Source of the DNA: Mesobacterium_A sp034670065
GTDB taxonomy: Bacteria > Pseudomonadota > Alphaproteobacteria > Rhodobacterales > Rhodobacteraceae
DNA length: 64,000 bases
Direction of reading: 5' to 3'
Assembly (NCBI GenBank): GCA_034670065.1
Contig: JAXMOG010000001.1
Span: 1,015,159-1,079,158 of the forward strand
Every line of letters starts with the position of its first letter. Position 1 is the stretch's first letter. The position numbers were made by a program, and so were the translations under genes. This document shows positions 8,914 to 16,936 of the stretch, one piece after another. The notes under the pieces are model-generated. The model did not search any database. It was not told the DNA's origin and saw only the letters and a program-made list of their open reading frames with translations.

Positions 8914-9648
8914 ATGAAGCGGATTACGCTTACGTTTTTTTCGTTCAGTTTCTTGTTGTTCAGCGTGGTTCAATACGCGGCACCTGCCTATGCAAATGCC
9001 CACCTTCAACCACCCGCGCCCCCTCCTCAGATCGGGGGAGTAACACCGCCACCGCCGCCACCGCCGCCGCCACCCGCGCAACAACTCAAAGTCTACTACA
9101 CGGTGAATGGCCAAACTTTGGGCCCGTTCAATGCTGACCAGTTGAAGGCCAAAATCGCGGCAGGCGAAGTGGGCCGTCAAACCCTTGTCTGGATGGAAGG
9201 CATGGCCGAATGGCAAGCCGCCGCAACAGTTGCTGCTGTCGCGCCGTTGCTGACCAATGTCCCGCCAACACCGAAATTTGATGCGGCTGCATATTTGGTC
9301 GGCACATGGGAAGCACGCTACACAGTGTCGATACCCGGTCAAGGACAGGCGCAAGTTTCGGAATCCATGACCTATCGGCCAGATGGTACGGTGACGGGTT
9401 TTGGCACAATGGTCTCTCAGTCCACCTATGGTCCAATCACTGTAACCATGTCGTCGCAGGGGACATTTACCGCCGAAGCAAAGACACAAAACAGTTTCGT
9501 TTTAACCCCAAACATCCAGGTCACTTTTAACAGCGGTGCGGGTATCCCCAATACGTCCACGAATACGACGCCTGCGTTGTTGACCGTTGTCGACCGCAAC
9601 ACGATGGCCATTGACGCAGGTACACGCATGCACCGTGTCGGGAACTAG
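8914..9648 (+). CDS. Exported GYF_2-domain protein with polyproline tract (paralog 1)
   Basis: 244 residues; GGAGGGCTATTTC precedes the ATG. A signal peptide (about 1-27, ending PAYA) is followed by a proline-rich stretch including ten consecutive prolines (45-54), then a GYF_2 domain (about 59-105: YYTVNGQTLGPFNADQL then LVWMEGMAEW). The C-terminal half (about 125-240) begins YLVGTWEARYTV and looks like a lipocalin-like beta-barrel: GxW start, then alternating strands with RPDGTVTGFG. First of three tandem paralogs. GYF domains classically bind proline-rich peptides; whether the GYF_2 form does is unproven. Predicted periplasmic or secreted. No function can be assigned. Confidence 0.8.
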   Translation: MKRITLTFFSFSFLLFSVVQYAAPAYANAHLQPPAPPPQIGGVTPPPPPPPPPPAQQLKVYYTVNGQTLGPFNADQLKAKIAAGEVGRQTLVWMEGMAEWQAAATVAAVAPLLTNVPPTPKFDAAAYLVGTWEARYTVSIPGQGQAQVSESMTYRPDGTVTGFGTMVSQSTYGPITVTMSSQGTFTAEAKTQNSFVLTPNIQVTFNSGAGIPNTSTNTTPALLTVVDRNTMAIDAGTRMHRVGN

Positions 9649-9659
9649 GAGGGTTCGCT

Positions 9660-10358
9660 ATGTTTCGACTGATTATCCTTGTTTTGGCCTTGGCCTCACC
9701 CGCGATTGCACAAGACGTCCAGCGCATTCAGCCCAGACTTGGCCTTAGCACAACTCAGGCTGAGCAACCGCTTCAGGTCTATATCGTGGTGGACGGGAAA
9801 CAAGTTGGCCCGTTGGATGAGGCTGGCTTGGCGGGCTTTTTGGGCTCGCCCGAAGCAGCCTCCAGCACATATGCCTGGCTGCCCGGAATGACAGAATGGG
9901 CCTTGGCCTCAACCATTCCTGCGCTGCAAGCGGCGATCGCTTCGATGAACCAAAGCGAGAGCGGGGAAATGACCCCACCCAGCGACCCAAACGCGTTTAT
10001 GTTGGGTGTCTGGTTTAGCGAGCAATTTACCTGGACCCTTGAAGACGTGAAGTACAGCACTGTCATCCAGATAAAAATGTTGCCAAATGGCCGTTTCGAA
10101 GGGGCCACCTTGTTTCGACCTAAGGACAAACAAGAAGGACCGATCCGCATTTCGCATGAACGTGGCACCTGGAGTGCAACCGCAGTGGAAGATGGCAAAT
10201 TTTCGTTGGAACGCAAAATCTCATTCACAGCGGTTGAGGATGGCGTAGTCAAAGGGCAAGGCCGCATGGAAGACACCTTCGTGCTGAAAGCCACAGGGCC
10301 AAATGGCGTGGAATCTAACGAAGGCATCGCATTCGTGCGCATTCCGGAACGCGACTAG
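9660..10358 (+). CDS. Exported GYF_2-domain protein (paralog 2)
   Basis: 232 residues, ATG 11 bases after the previous stop with GGAGGG upstream, so co-transcribed. Signal peptide about 1-17 (MFRLIILVLALASPAIA). GYF_2 domain about 39-88: VYIVVDGKQVGPLDEAGL then YAWLPGMTEWALAS. The C-terminal region from about 112 starts FMLGVWFSEQFTW, the same GxW beta-barrel-like arrangement as paralog 1, but the long polyproline tract is missing. Role unknown; presumably a periplasmic partner of the other cluster products. Confidence 0.78.
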   Translation: MFRLIILVLALASPAIAQDVQRIQPRLGLSTTQAEQPLQVYIVVDGKQVGPLDEAGLAGFLGSPEAASSTYAWLPGMTEWALASTIPALQAAIASMNQSESGEMTPPSDPNAFMLGVWFSEQFTWTLEDVKYSTVIQIKMLPNGRFEGATLFRPKDKQEGPIRISHERGTWSATAVEDGKFSLERKISFTAVEDGVVKGQGRMEDTFVLKATGPNGVESNEGIAFVRIPERD

Positions 10359-10362
10359 CCCT

Positions 10363-11034
10363 ATGAAACGCCGGGGCTTTTTGCTGGGTTCCCTTGCCCT
10401 TCTTTGGCCAATGCAGGCCGCGGCTCTGTCGGTCTATGTGGCTGAAGACGGGCAAGTTCTGGGTCCGTTTGACGCCGCGGCCTTAAAGACCCGCATCTTG
10501 TCAAAGGCAGAGGCCGCCAAGACACTGGTCTGGATGCAAGGCATGAACGATTGGACCCCGGCAAGTCAGGTTCCGGCTTTGGCGGGGTTTGTCGCTGGTC
10601 TGCCTATAGAAACTCCATTTGATGCCGCCAAGTTTATCATCGGGTCTTGGAAAAGTGACACCCAGGTGATCGAAACAAAAAAGAAAGTGGGTGTCATGGG
10701 AACAATTTCCTTTATTTTTCGGGCAGATGGCACCTACAGCGGCCAGAAATCCGGTGCGTATTTTCATTCACGCGCAACAGCGGGCGCGGATCCAAGCAGA
10801 CCGGAAATCGATACCCAGCATTACATTGTTAACCTTACCATGACAGGAACCTATGAGGTGACACTTGGTCAAGATGGGTATTTTTCAGTTCATATGAAAG
10901 GTAAGTCGGTCGACAACAGCACCGGTGCCGAGGGAGCGACAAGAAAAGGAAGCGAAACCTACGATTTCAGGCAATTGGGGCCAATTCTGATGCAAACTCG
11001 CTATGGCGTTAAATATCATAGAGCCAGCTACTAA
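10363..11034 (+). CDS. Exported GYF_2-domain protein (paralog 3), Tat-like signal
   Basis: 223 residues; the ATG at 10363 lies 4 bases after the preceding stop, so translational coupling is likely. The N-terminus MKRRGFLLGSLALL has a twin-arginine followed by a hydrophobic segment, resembling a Tat signal, unlike the Sec-type signals of paralogs 1 and 2. GYF_2 domain about 23-72: VYVAEDGQVLGPFDAAAL then LVWMQGMNDWTPAS. The C-terminal lipocalin-like region begins FIIGSWKSDTQV at about 88. It converges on the CHAT gene with only 17 bases between stops. Confidence 0.76.
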   Translation: MKRRGFLLGSLALLWPMQAAALSVYVAEDGQVLGPFDAAALKTRILSKAEAAKTLVWMQGMNDWTPASQVPALAGFVAGLPIETPFDAAKFIIGSWKSDTQVIETKKKVGVMGTISFIFRADGTYSGQKSGAYFHSRATAGADPSRPEIDTQHYIVNLTMTGTYEVTLGQDGYFSVHMKGKSVDNSTGAEGATRKGSETYDFRQLGPILMQTRYGVKYHRASY

Positions 11035-11051
11035 GCCGGGCGACCACCGGT

Positions 11052-14000
11052 TCACATCGGTGGGGCACCCTCGCCCACGATCATGAAAGGTGCCCAATAC
11101 GCCGGATGGTATGCGCGATCATCCAAGGATGGATCATCAAGAATGCCCAACATGGTCACACGCAGCGCATCAGCCAAGCCCAGTTCTGGGTTTTCATCAA
11201 GAGTGGACAGCATATCAGACGTCAGGCGCGTGGCCGCGTCCGAATAGACCGGCCAATGTGATACCAGCAAACTACGCGCCCCGGCGTAGAAGAACGCACT
11301 GGCCAGACCCGAAAGCCCTTCGTCATCCCCGCCACCGCCTGCGGCTGTATTACATGCTGAAAGCAACACAAAATTGGCATTCAGGCGCAGCTGCGCGATT
11401 TCCCCAACGGTCAATAACCCGTCATCTTCGGCATCGGGCGCGGACGGTGGCGTTAAAACCAGCCCGGCATCCAAGGCCCCGACCTCACCCGCGATCAGCC
11501 CGTGCGTTGCAAAGGACAGATTGCCGAAACTGGCCAATTCGCCAGATTGGCTGAGCGCTTTGATGCGGGTTTCCGTGGCTTCGCCCTGCAACAGCAACTG
11601 GCTGTCACCACCGAAAAGCCGCGCCGCATGCTGCAATTCACAGCGCGTATCGGGTAGGGCCGGAAGGTTGGCCAGTGCATTGGTGTCGATGGCGCCTCCC
11701 CGCTGATACACCCCGGTTCCGTTCGCATCCATCGCTGCGGCCAACACGGTTTCGCCTGTTGCATCGGCACATTCAAAGGGCCGCGCGCCACCACGCTGTG
11801 CCCCGATCAGTGGATCGCCAACGCCCAAGAAACGGTTGCCAGACACCCGATCTCCCCGACTGCGCAGCGCATCAAAACTGGCCACCGTCGGCACCACGAC
11901 AATCGACATGTCGCGCAGCAGCCAATCGGCCTGGCGCAAGTGATTTCCGGGCCACGGCGCAGAACGCACAAGCAAATGAAAGGGCAGCGCCGTCAGTGTT
12001 TGATCGGGCACCACAATCAGGCGGGTCTTTCCATCCAACGCCTCTGAAACCGGACCTAGCAAGGTGTCATAGGCCCGATGCGCCAACGCCAAATCGAACA
12101 AATCGCGGTTGGGTGCGTCTTCCGGTTCCTCGTCCAGCGAAAAGGCCCCTCTGGTCAGCCCCCTGTGCTGCCCGCACCGCCCATCCGTCAAAGCCGCCGC
12201 ACAGCGCAAATCAACGGTCAGGGCAGCCAGAGTTTCGCGATCCGCCGTGCTGTTGACGTGCAACGCTTCTTTGGTCAGCGCCAGAACCACACTGCCCCCG
12301 CTTTCGGTGCTTAGATGTTCGGGCGATGTGGCAAACATCACCAACACCTCATCCGTGCGCAGTTTGGCAGCAATGGTCGCCAGTTCGATTGCCTGACCGG
12401 ATGTGAAACTGTTGTAATCGGGAAAGGTCTGCGCAACATCACGCCGAATGGCCTCGGCGGCGGCAAGGTCACCATCAAGACGCGCTTGAACAACCGTGGT
12501 GTCTGCCCCTTCGGCCAGACGATCCCGGAAATTGGCGCGAAGCGTCTGAATATTGGCCTCATAGTCCTGCAACTGACGCAGCCGCGCAGACAGTTCCGGC
12601 GCTGTCGTCCACCGGGCAGCCGCCCGGCTTAGCGCCCGACCAGCAGACAAGCTGTTGACGCCCTGCGCCACGACAAAGATCTCATCCAGATAGGCAGAGC
12701 TTTCCCCCTGATCGGCACGCGCCAGCCTTTCCAGCGTTTGAATATAGACCGGCAAATAATCACTGGCATGCGCTCCATCCGCCCGCCCCGGCTGCGCCAG
12801 ATGATCTGTGGCGTCTCGAAACGCGCTTAACGCCATTGTCAGATCATCGCGTTCCAACGCGATCCGGCCCTGCAATATACGAATTTCAGCAAGGCTGGGA
12901 TCATCCGGGGGCAGCCGATCCAGGGCCTGGGCCAGATAGGATGACGCGTCCGCCAACCGATCCTGTGACCAGGCGCGATTTGCCAACAACTGCAACGTCA
13001 AAATCTCGTTCATCCCACCTGGTGCCGTATTGGTTTGGGACACCTGTGTTGCCTCAACGAACAGTTGATCAGCGTCTTGCGTCCGCCCGATCCGGTCCAG
13101 AAGGTCGGCATAGGCCAGCATAAGCGGCGCCTTCAACGGGTCATCGGCGTCAGACGTTTCCCCAAAGGCGGACAAGGCAGTTTCAAATATCGCCGTGGCG
13201 GCATCCTCCTGACCGGAATCTGCCAGAGCCGCTGCCAATGTCACTTTGCCGGTGACTGTTGACAAGGAACGTGGGCCGGTCAGTTGCTCGCGCAGCGCGT
13301 TGGATTGCTGCAGGATCGGGATGGCTTCGTCGCCACGGCCAAGGGCAGTCAACGTGTTCGCATATGTGTTCAGCAATGTTGCCCAGGCCATATCGTCGGT
13401 CATTTCCGCCGATTGCAGTACAGCGATGGCCTCGGAAAGATGCGCATTGGCAGCAGTGTAATCCAGACGTTCGATGCTCAACCGGCCCAGCTCTGCCAAG
13501 GCGTCGGCGTGCAAGGACGGATCGACCGGGCTGTAGGCCGCGTTGTCTGCCAGCGCTTGTTCGGCTACGGCTTTCGCTTCGCCATAGCGGCGATCCAACG
13601 CCAAGAAACTGGATCGCTCCAATCGCAAGCGCTGCACGGCAGGCGCATGTCGATCTTCGCGCAGTTCCGCCAAGTTGAGCACCAAGGCGTTTAACTCCAG
13701 CGCTTCAGACAGGCGGCCTTCTTGTGCCAGCCAGCGGGCTGTATCTGTCAAACTGTCACTTCCGTTCAAATCAAGCGTTGCCAAATACCCCGGTGGAACA
13801 TCGGCCAGCCGCTTGACCCATGGGATGGCGCCCGACATGCTGCCTGCCCTGAGATGGGCCGGGATCATCAAGGCATACACCCCGACAGGAAATGGATCAT
13901 CGGCCAGGACTGTGGCTGTCAGCGACCGTCCAATCCGATCTGTCGCGTCAATATCTTTGGCATAGATCGCGCTGGCAAAGCTCTCCATCTCAACCAGTTG

Positions 14001-14807
14001 AGCGTTATCCACGGCCTCGCGCTGTGTCACGATGGCTTGCGCCTGCTCATAGAGCCAGCCCGCGGTTTCGTCGCGGTCACGCCCCTGCGCGGCCAGATCG
14101 ATCACTGCGTTCTCAAATTCCGAGTACCGATCAGCCAATTCCGGCAACTGATCTGCAAAACTGTCAGGGTCGAGCCATATCAACGGCATGGCGTGTACCG
14201 TTGCCTCAACCGGGTGCCCCATATCAATATGGGCCAAAGCCCGGATCAGGGCCGCCTCCAACGCAATTTCATCCTCTGCACCATAGGCTTCTGAAGCCGC
14301 CAGCGCCAAATCTGCCGCGACAATGGCCGCTGTCTGTGGGTCCCCCGCCGCCAAGTAGATATCTGCCAAGTAGAGCATGCCAAAATGCAGCCTGTCTGGA
14401 TCTGCGCCTGACAGGCGGGCAATGCGGATCAGGCTGGTTAACGTACGTATCGCCAACGCGGTCTGATCCAGATCGTCATAGGTCAGGCCCAGCAATTCCA
14501 GTACCGGCAACCGGCGCGCATCGGTGCGTCCGAACAGACGGATCGACTGCGCATCCAAGCGTATTAGCTCAGGCAGCAGGTCCTCACTGTCTTGGATGTA
14601 ATAGTTCAGGGTCGCCAATGCCTCTTGGGCATCGAAACGTTCAATGTCGGTGGTCGCGTCAGCCAAGGCACCGGTCGCCGCGCGCTCTGCAGCGTCCCAT
14701 TCACCCTGGTCGATCAGCGCGAAGGCCTGATCAACGCGCGGATCCGCTGCCCATAGCGGCGTGCCCAATAACAGGCACGCAACAAAAGCAACAAAAACAG
14801 CCTTCAT
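11052..14807 (-). CDS. Exported TPR-CHAT domain protease
   Basis: 1251 residues. Signal peptide about 1-20 (MKAVFVAFVACLLLGTPLWA). Residues about 30-830 are alpha-helical repeats with TPR-like periodicity (for example LNTYANTLTALGRGDEAIP and LAYADLLDRIGRTQDADQL). The C-terminal CHAT domain (about 900-1247) is intact, with the catalytic pair visible as SFATHG (His1102) and LLSACNTA (Cys1152), plus the family's SHWPV and FFYAGAR motifs. CHAT proteins are separase/caspase-related cysteine proteases. An export signal on one is unusual. A terminator separates it from the upstream rhodanese-like gene, so it probably has its own promoter. Substrate unknown. Confidence 0.88.
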   Translation of the reverse strand: MKAVFVAFVACLLLGTPLWAADPRVDQAFALIDQGEWDAAERAATGALADATTDIERFDAQEALATLNYYIQDSEDLLPELIRLDAQSIRLFGRTDARRLPVLELLGLTYDDLDQTALAIRTLTSLIRIARLSGADPDRLHFGMLYLADIYLAAGDPQTAAIVAADLALAASEAYGAEDEIALEAALIRALAHIDMGHPVEATVHAMPLIWLDPDSFADQLPELADRYSEFENAVIDLAAQGRDRDETAGWLYEQAQAIVTQREAVDNAQLVEMESFASAIYAKDIDATDRIGRSLTATVLADDPFPVGVYALMIPAHLRAGSMSGAIPWVKRLADVPPGYLATLDLNGSDSLTDTARWLAQEGRLSEALELNALVLNLAELREDRHAPAVQRLRLERSSFLALDRRYGEAKAVAEQALADNAAYSPVDPSLHADALAELGRLSIERLDYTAANAHLSEAIAVLQSAEMTDDMAWATLLNTYANTLTALGRGDEAIPILQQSNALREQLTGPRSLSTVTGKVTLAAALADSGQEDAATAIFETALSAFGETSDADDPLKAPLMLAYADLLDRIGRTQDADQLFVEATQVSQTNTAPGGMNEILTLQLLANRAWSQDRLADASSYLAQALDRLPPDDPSLAEIRILQGRIALERDDLTMALSAFRDATDHLAQPGRADGAHASDYLPVYIQTLERLARADQGESSAYLDEIFVVAQGVNSLSAGRALSRAAARWTTAPELSARLRQLQDYEANIQTLRANFRDRLAEGADTTVVQARLDGDLAAAEAIRRDVAQTFPDYNSFTSGQAIELATIAAKLRTDEVLVMFATSPEHLSTESGGSVVLALTKEALHVNSTADRETLAALTVDLRCAAALTDGRCGQHRGLTRGAFSLDEEPEDAPNRDLFDLALAHRAYDTLLGPVSEALDGKTRLIVVPDQTLTALPFHLLVRSAPWPGNHLRQADWLLRDMSIVVVPTVASFDALRSRGDRVSGNRFLGVGDPLIGAQRGGARPFECADATGETVLAAAMDANGTGVYQRGGAIDTNALANLPALPDTRCELQHAARLFGGDSQLLLQGEATETRIKALSQSGELASFGNLSFATHGLIAGEVGALDAGLVLTPPSAPDAEDDGLLTVGEIAQLRLNANFVLLSACNTAAGGGGDDEGLSGLASAFFYAGARSLLVSHWPVYSDAATRLTSDMLSTLDENPELGLADALRVTMLGILDDPSLDDRAYHPAYWAPFMIVGEGAPPM

Positions 14808-14824
14808 TCTGCCCCCCCAAATAC

Positions 14825-14855
14825 AAAAGCGCCCGGATCATCAGCCGATCCGGGC
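14825..14855 (-). terminator. Rho-independent terminator between rhodanese-like and CHAT genes
   Basis: A 9-bp perfect stem, GCCCGGATC (14831-14839) with GATCCGGGC (14847-14855), and a 7-base loop are followed on the minus strand by GCTTTTG. It sits 16 bases past the rhodanese-like stop codon and just upstream of the CHAT start, so the CHAT gene is likely transcribed separately or by readthrough. Confidence 0.8.
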
Positions 14856-14870
14856 ATTTCATTTCACCAG

Positions 14871-15782
14871 TTAAAAGCCCGCTGGCGTCACTTGCAGCCC
14901 GGCCATTTGCCAAGCCTGCATGCCACCGCGATACCAGTAAACATTCGTATAGCCCGCTGCGACGGTGCGCAGGGTGGCGTTGTAACTGAGCCAACACATC
15001 GGATCGCTACAATAGATCGCAATAACGGCGCCCTTGTTGTTGCCAGTGATTTGCCCCAACCACTGTGCCGCCTGCTGCTGCGTGCGGTCATTTAGGCTGC
15101 CCGCAGAAGCAAGTGCCGGAGCAACATAGGCATTCGGCAAGCTGTATTCCGAGCCCAAAACATCAATCAAAACAACCGGCACGCCCGATTGGATGGCATT
15201 TGCCAGAACCTGCGTTGTGACCAACTGCGCACCAGGCACACTGGTGGGGGTTTGAGCATGGAAATTGTTTTGCCTCAGTTGTTGCGTTGGCTGAACTCCA
15301 AATTCTCGGGTTTCAAACGCTGTGATCTGCGGATCGATCTGCGGGCCAGGTTGTGGTGCCGGTGTTGGCGCCGGTGCAGGAGGCGTTGGCTGCGGGGCCG
15401 GCTGCGGAATGGGCTGCGGGATCGGCGGTGGCGGTGGCGGCGCGGGCGTGGGTGCAGGCGGTGGTGGCGGAGGCGGTGCTGGGACAACGCCACCGCCGCC
15501 GCCATCAAAACTGCCGCCTTCAAAACCGCCACCAGTTGGGGCTGGAACGGGGGGAGGTCCGGGTTGCGGCACAACCGCGCCGCCACCACCGCCAAAGCTG
15601 CCACCGAAATTATCACCGGCAGGCGCCGGAGTTGACGGTAGCGCCGGCACCCCACCACCACCGGTGTCAAAGCTACCGCCGAAACCATCGGTCGACTGCG
15701 CCACAACATATGCCGGGGCAGCAAGGCCTATACTCAGCGCTGCCGCCATGGTCAGCGCAAAACGAAAGGAAATACGTTTCAT
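14871..15782 (-). CDS. Exported rhodanese-like protein with Gly/Pro-rich linker
   Basis: 303 residues from ATG 15782 (MKRISFRFAL); an upstream in-frame ATG at 15812 would precede the signal peptide (about 1-28, ending VVA). Residues 31-150 are low complexity: three copies of a GGSF(D)-polyGly-VVP type repeat (about 33-48, 59-73, 87-102), then a Pro-rich stretch (102-148). The C-terminal domain (about 185-303) is rhodanese-like, but the active-site loop reads CSDPMCW (Cys258, Cys263) and continues LSYNATLR and YRGGMQAW. This resembles the CxxCW-type rhodaneses linked to PQQ-dependent catabolism, with a different spacing between cysteines. It lies 26 bases downstream of the trypsin-like gene. 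Confidence 0.78.
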   Translation of the reverse strand: MKRISFRFALTMAAALSIGLAAPAYVVAQSTDGFGGSFDTGGGGVPALPSTPAPAGDNFGGSFGGGGGAVVPQPGPPPVPAPTGGGFEGGSFDGGGGGVVPAPPPPPPPAPTPAPPPPPPIPQPIPQPAPQPTPPAPAPTPAPQPGPQIDPQITAFETREFGVQPTQQLRQNNFHAQTPTSVPGAQLVTTQVLANAIQSGVPVVLIDVLGSEYSLPNAYVAPALASAGSLNDRTQQQAAQWLGQITGNNKGAVIAIYCSDPMCWLSYNATLRTVAAGYTNVYWYRGGMQAWQMAGLQVTPAGF

Positions 15783-15808
15783 AATATGTTCTTTCTTATA
15801 CATGCGCC

Positions 15809-16867
15809 TCACCCACCCAGGTTCCGGGCGATCCAGTCATAGTAGTTCGAAACACGGGTGTAGACGGAATATAGGTCTTTATGACCACAGCGGTTGGTCG
15901 CGCCCAATGGCTCCCGTCCCCAGCTGACAATGCCAACCTGCAACCAGCGTCCATCCGACTGACGGATCATCAGTGGACCGCCGCTATCACCGTTGCACGA
16001 AGTCTTTTCACCAGATGCAACGCCGGCGCAGATCATATTGTCGGTCAATGCATTGCCGATGTTATCCGCCAGGATGACAAATGCGGCTTCCAACTTGTCT
16101 TCTGGAATGCGGTTCAGCTCTCCCATGCCAAGCAAGAAACTGCCAAATTCGCGCTTGGTTTGTTCAGCCATGCCGCGATTGCAGGTGCTGTTGTCTACGA
16201 TATCAATATCTGTTTCCATCAGGTTGATAGGAAGCTTTTCTTCCTCCATCATCCCCCATCCCACGACAACAGCAGGCCCCTGTGGCAGCTGTGCGCCCTG
16301 CGGCAGCACCGGAATTGCGCCAATAGGGCCAGAGGCTTGCGTGACCGGTTCTGCCAACTGAAGAAGCGCGATATCGTTGTCGAACAATGATGGGTTATAG
16401 CCTTCATGGGCGATCACCCTGCTCACTTTGCGCAAGTCGCCCTTGGCCAAATCAACCGAACTGCTGCGCACGGTGACAGAGGCCGGATCAGAGGTACGTC
16501 CGTCTTCTTTGACCACACAGTGGGCAGCCGTCAGCACCCATTGGCGCGCAATCAACGTACCGCCGCAAAATTGGGTATCGTAAAAACCGTCTTCCGTTCC
16601 GTTCAACCCGTCTGTTCTATGAAGCGAAACCTGCGCAGGCCACGCCCCTTCTTTGGCTGGGCGACCGCCGAAAATTCGGGTTGCGTCATCGGGGCTGACC
16701 ATTTCGGCGTTCTTTCGAACTTCCGCCATGTAAGACTGCACCATCACCTGATCAGAACCGCTGGGAACGGCGATCTGGCTAAGGCTGGACTTTTGTTCAG
16801 CCAAACCTGCTGACGCGAATACGAGCGACAATCCAACAAGCGCAATCGCCTTGGTTGAGCATTTCAT
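15809..16867 (-). CDS. Exported trypsin-fold serine protease (S1 family), zymogen-like
   Basis: 352 residues with a signal peptide (about 1-23). The catalytic triad is complete: TAAHC (His116), DNDIALL (Asp165), GDSGGP (Ser295). The mature start RIFGG follows Arg64, so about 40 residues form a pro-segment that must be cut after Arg for activation, as in chymotrypsin-type zymogens. The residue six before the nucleophile (bovine 189 position) is Thr289 rather than Asp, so classic Arg/Lys specificity is not supported. SHINE-Dalgarno AGGAGGG precedes the ATG. It is downstream of the caspase-like gene (69 bases) and upstream of the rhodanese-like gene. Confidence 0.9.
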   Translation of the reverse strand: MKCSTKAIALVGLSLVFASAGLAEQKSSLSQIAVPSGSDQVMVQSYMAEVRKNAEMVSPDDATRIFGGRPAKEGAWPAQVSLHRTDGLNGTEDGFYDTQFCGGTLIARQWVLTAAHCVVKEDGRTSDPASVTVRSSSVDLAKGDLRKVSRVIAHEGYNPSLFDNDIALLQLAEPVTQASGPIGAIPVLPQGAQLPQGPAVVVGWGMMEEEKLPINLMETDIDIVDNSTCNRGMAEQTKREFGSFLLGMGELNRIPEDKLEAAFVILADNIGNALTDNMICAGVASGEKTSCNGDSGGPLMIRQSDGRWLQVGIVSWGREPLGATNRCGHKDLYSVYTRVSNYYDWIARNLGG

Positions 16868-16936
16868 ATTTTACCCTCCTACAAAATTCATTCTATTCAC
16901 CAGAACCCTGAAAAATGAGCCCTGAAACGAGGCCGG

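Noticed and set aside
9045..9080. CCG/CCA triplet tract as a possible microsatellite
   Set aside because: It encodes the polyproline tract of a real protein; codons vary, so it is not a pure DNA repeat.
11044..11063. CCACCG/CGGTGG hairpin at the convergent GYF/CHAT stops
   Set aside because: Six-pair stem without a T-run; it may only be coding sequence.
13892..14989. Plus-strand ORF of 365 residues opposite the CHAT gene
   Set aside because: Arg/Pro/Ser-rich shadow of the CHAT reading frame with no domain.
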